Shown here one piece after another: positions 62,221-64,000 of a stretch of DNA of 64,000 nucleotides. The stretch is from Thamnaconus septentrionalis. Taxonomy: Eukaryota > Chordata > Actinopteri > Tetraodontiformes > Monacanthidae. The notes below the pieces were generated by a model. The model was not told where the DNA came from. It did not search any database and saw nothing but the letters and a program-made list of their open reading frames with translations. The stretch lies in assembly GCA_009823395.1 (NCBI GenBank), contig CM020519.1, positions 1,991,001 through 2,055,000 on the forward strand, given 5' to 3'. The number at the start of each line of letters is the position of its first letter. Position 1 is the first letter of the stretch. The position numbers and the translations under genes are program-made.

Positions 62221-62400
62221 GCAAAGTCTTTGTTTACTCTGCGACTTCATGCATTATGTAATTACACATTGCGTTTAGCTACAGCAACAGCGTAAAGTAT
62301 GCTAATTGGGCTCATGAATTAATTCATTCATTAATCAATGCTGTTTTGGGAGGCCGGGCGGCTGCGGCTCCATTCATAATTTCCCTCTTCAGGAGCTAAT
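62220..62400. other. Candidate conserved non-coding element
   Basis: CATGCATTATGTAATTACAC, GTATGCTAATTGGGCTC and GAATTAATTCATTCATTAATC form a dense cluster of POU/homeodomain-type sites without simple repeats. Regulatory role is inference. Confidence 0.4.
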
Positions 62401-62484
62401 GAGGAGGAGGAGGAGGAGGGGGAGCGAGGGGGTTGAACTTCTCCTTTTTCCGCCACCAAACACTTGAAGTCAGACATCGCTGAC

Positions 62485-62521
<37 letters not shown>

Positions 62522-62751
62522 CCTGGTGCAGAGCAGGAGTAAGAGGTGAGGTGTGTGTGTGAGTGAGTGTGTGGATGCCCTCAGGTGTCTGAGGACACGC
62601 TGAGTGGGTTTGATGACTGAAGCTTCCAGAGAGAGAAACACACAGTAGGATTCCTCACACCAGCAGCAGCCAGCCAGCCAGTCACTGTGTTTGCACGGAG
62701 AAAGTGACACTCTGCAGGGAACACGTGCCACTGGGTGTGTGTGTGTGTGTA
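62401..62751. other. Non-coding spacer
   Basis: GGA run (62401-62425), CTG run (62488-62519), GT patches (62550-62575, 62734-62750). No gene is recognised. Confidence 0.6.
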
Positions 62752-63012
62752 ACTACGTATGGACACACATGGAATTATGTAGGGAACAATAAAAGTGCAA
62801 AATAACTCTAACGCGTTTTATATTTAAATTCTTCAAAATAGCATTAAAAGCATACTTAGGGTTATTGAAGGTGCTGCATAATGACACAAATCTTGCTCAT
62901 ATACAGTATTTGATGTCATCAGTGTCTGTCTGCAGTGGAGAAAGTCGTAAAGATAAAAGAAAAAAAAGAAGAAATTGCATGGGAAGGTGTGTCCAAACTT
63001 TTGACTGGTAGT
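62752..63012 (-). mobile_element. Tc1/mariner-type fragment
   Basis: The minus strand opens CTACCAGTCAAAAGTTTGGA then CACACC, the canonical fish Tc1-like end. The + strand also holds GGACACACATGGAATTATG and CGTTTTATATTTAAATTCTTC, shared with 51418-51690. No transposase. Confidence 0.65.
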
Positions 63013-64000
63013 CTGCACCTGCGTCTGAGACATTCATTCTCTTTTTTGCCAAGAACACAAAATCACTTGAGAAGAAAGAGAAGAAAATCAACAAAAACTT
63101 CCAAATGTTGCAAAACTGGCCAAAGTCGTGTGTGGGATTTGCACAGTCGGCGTTTGAGTGAAGCTCTGCGACAAGCGCAGGGATCAACAGTAGGACTGAA
63201 TACTCTGCAGGTGGAGATTTGACTAAAACATCTTCATTCATAAAAAGACCCTGGCGCGTGTGTGTGTGTGTGTGAGAGAGGAGTGACTCTGCAGGGGCGA
63301 GCGCCTCTGACTGCGGCCCCGCTGATTGACAGCGTGTGGGTGGGAGGTAATTGGCCGCAGGGCCGGTCGGATGTCGGGCAGACTGAGGCATGCTGGGAGG
63401 CTGCAGTCGGGGCCTCCGGCTGATGATCGCTCGCTCTCGCTCGCTCTCAGTCTGTTTACTCTGCTCGGCGGCGGCGGCGGCGGCGCTACGTAGCAGGTAG
63501 TGGAGGAGGGGAGGCGGAGCCGCCGCCCGCTGATTGGACCGTCTTAAAGGATTTCACCTGTTTAGGCTTCAGCACAAGCGGCTTAGTGGGATCCCGGAGC
63601 CCCTCCTCCCCTGTAAACAGCCTCCAAGCTCCTGTTTACTGGTCTGGTCTGGTCTGGGGTGGTGGTGGTGGTGGTGGTGGTGGTGGGGGGGGGACAGGGC
63701 TGAGCTCACCCGTCTCACCCGTGAAACCTTAAAGACCTCTTTAAGGTCTTTGTTTTACCTTGAAGATCCGACACCGTCTGTCACCTTTGACCCCCAGAGG
63801 AGCTGTTTTGTACCGATAAAAGTTGATTGATTGATTGATAATAATATCATGTGAAAGTTTATGTCATATTTTTTTATGTATTGAGGTTTAAGCAGCTCGC
63901 TGTATAAATAACAGCATGAGAACGACACACAAGGAATAAATAAATGACTGAAAATTCCTCAGTCAGCGCAATGAAATGGAACAGTTTTCGGTCAAAAGTA
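63013..64000. other. Non-coding stretch with a CpG-rich block
   Basis: 63290-63560 is CpG-rich with GGC repeats (63469-63486), TACGTA and inverted CCAAT boxes (GATTGG at about 63533), so it may be an unrelated promoter or CpG island. A GGT repeat then G9 (63657-63693) follows. No coding exon is recognised. Confidence 0.4.

Overview
The window looks like genomic DNA of a ray-finned (teleost) fish. The evidence is one vertebrate-type gene with many short introns, very abundant CA/GT/GA microsatellites, and relics of hAT, Tc1/mariner and RTE/Rex-type elements that are typical of fish. The species cannot be named from sequence alone.

The only protein-coding gene I can support is map3k7 (TAK1, MAP kinase kinase kinase 7), on the + strand from about 43.7 to 59.9 kb. 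I placed 17 coding exons (44087..57838) whose phases all agree. They give 1770 nt, or 589 codons plus stop, close to the 579-606 residues of mammalian TAK1. The kinase domain (exons 1-8) keeps every catalytic and activation-loop residue. The middle (exons 9-15) is Ser/Pro-rich with basophilic phosphorylation motifs. The C-terminus (exons 16-17) is the TAB2/TAB3-binding coiled coil. A TATA-less promoter with ETS motifs and a probable untranslated first exon lie at 43.2-44.06 kb. A 3'UTR of about 2 kb ends near poly(A) signals at 59808-59841.

The first 43 kb contains no gene I recognise. It is a mosaic of microsatellites, three striking arrays, scattered transposon relics and stretches of ordinary-complexity DNA rich in TAATTA-type sites that look like conserved regulatory elements. 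The arrays are an 8-bp minisatellite with 177-bp higher-order structure at 6.8-7.3 kb, paired GA and CT tracts at 8.1-9.2 kb, and a 36-bp triplet-phased array at 15.5-16.2 kb. CTCF-like motifs cluster at 22.5-24.2 kb in divergent orientation. A perfect-match CTCF motif also lies just beyond the gene at 60.83 kb. The last 4 kb is again non-coding, with a duplicated 48-bp module and a long CTG tract.

The introns of map3k7 hold several elements that could affect splicing. These are a foldback element with a 12-bp target duplication in intron 5, a palindrome-rich element ending 49 bp before exon 11, an inverted repeat in intron 12, and complementary TG and CA tracts on either side of exon 16. All calls come from reading the sequence. 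No alignment or database search was possible.
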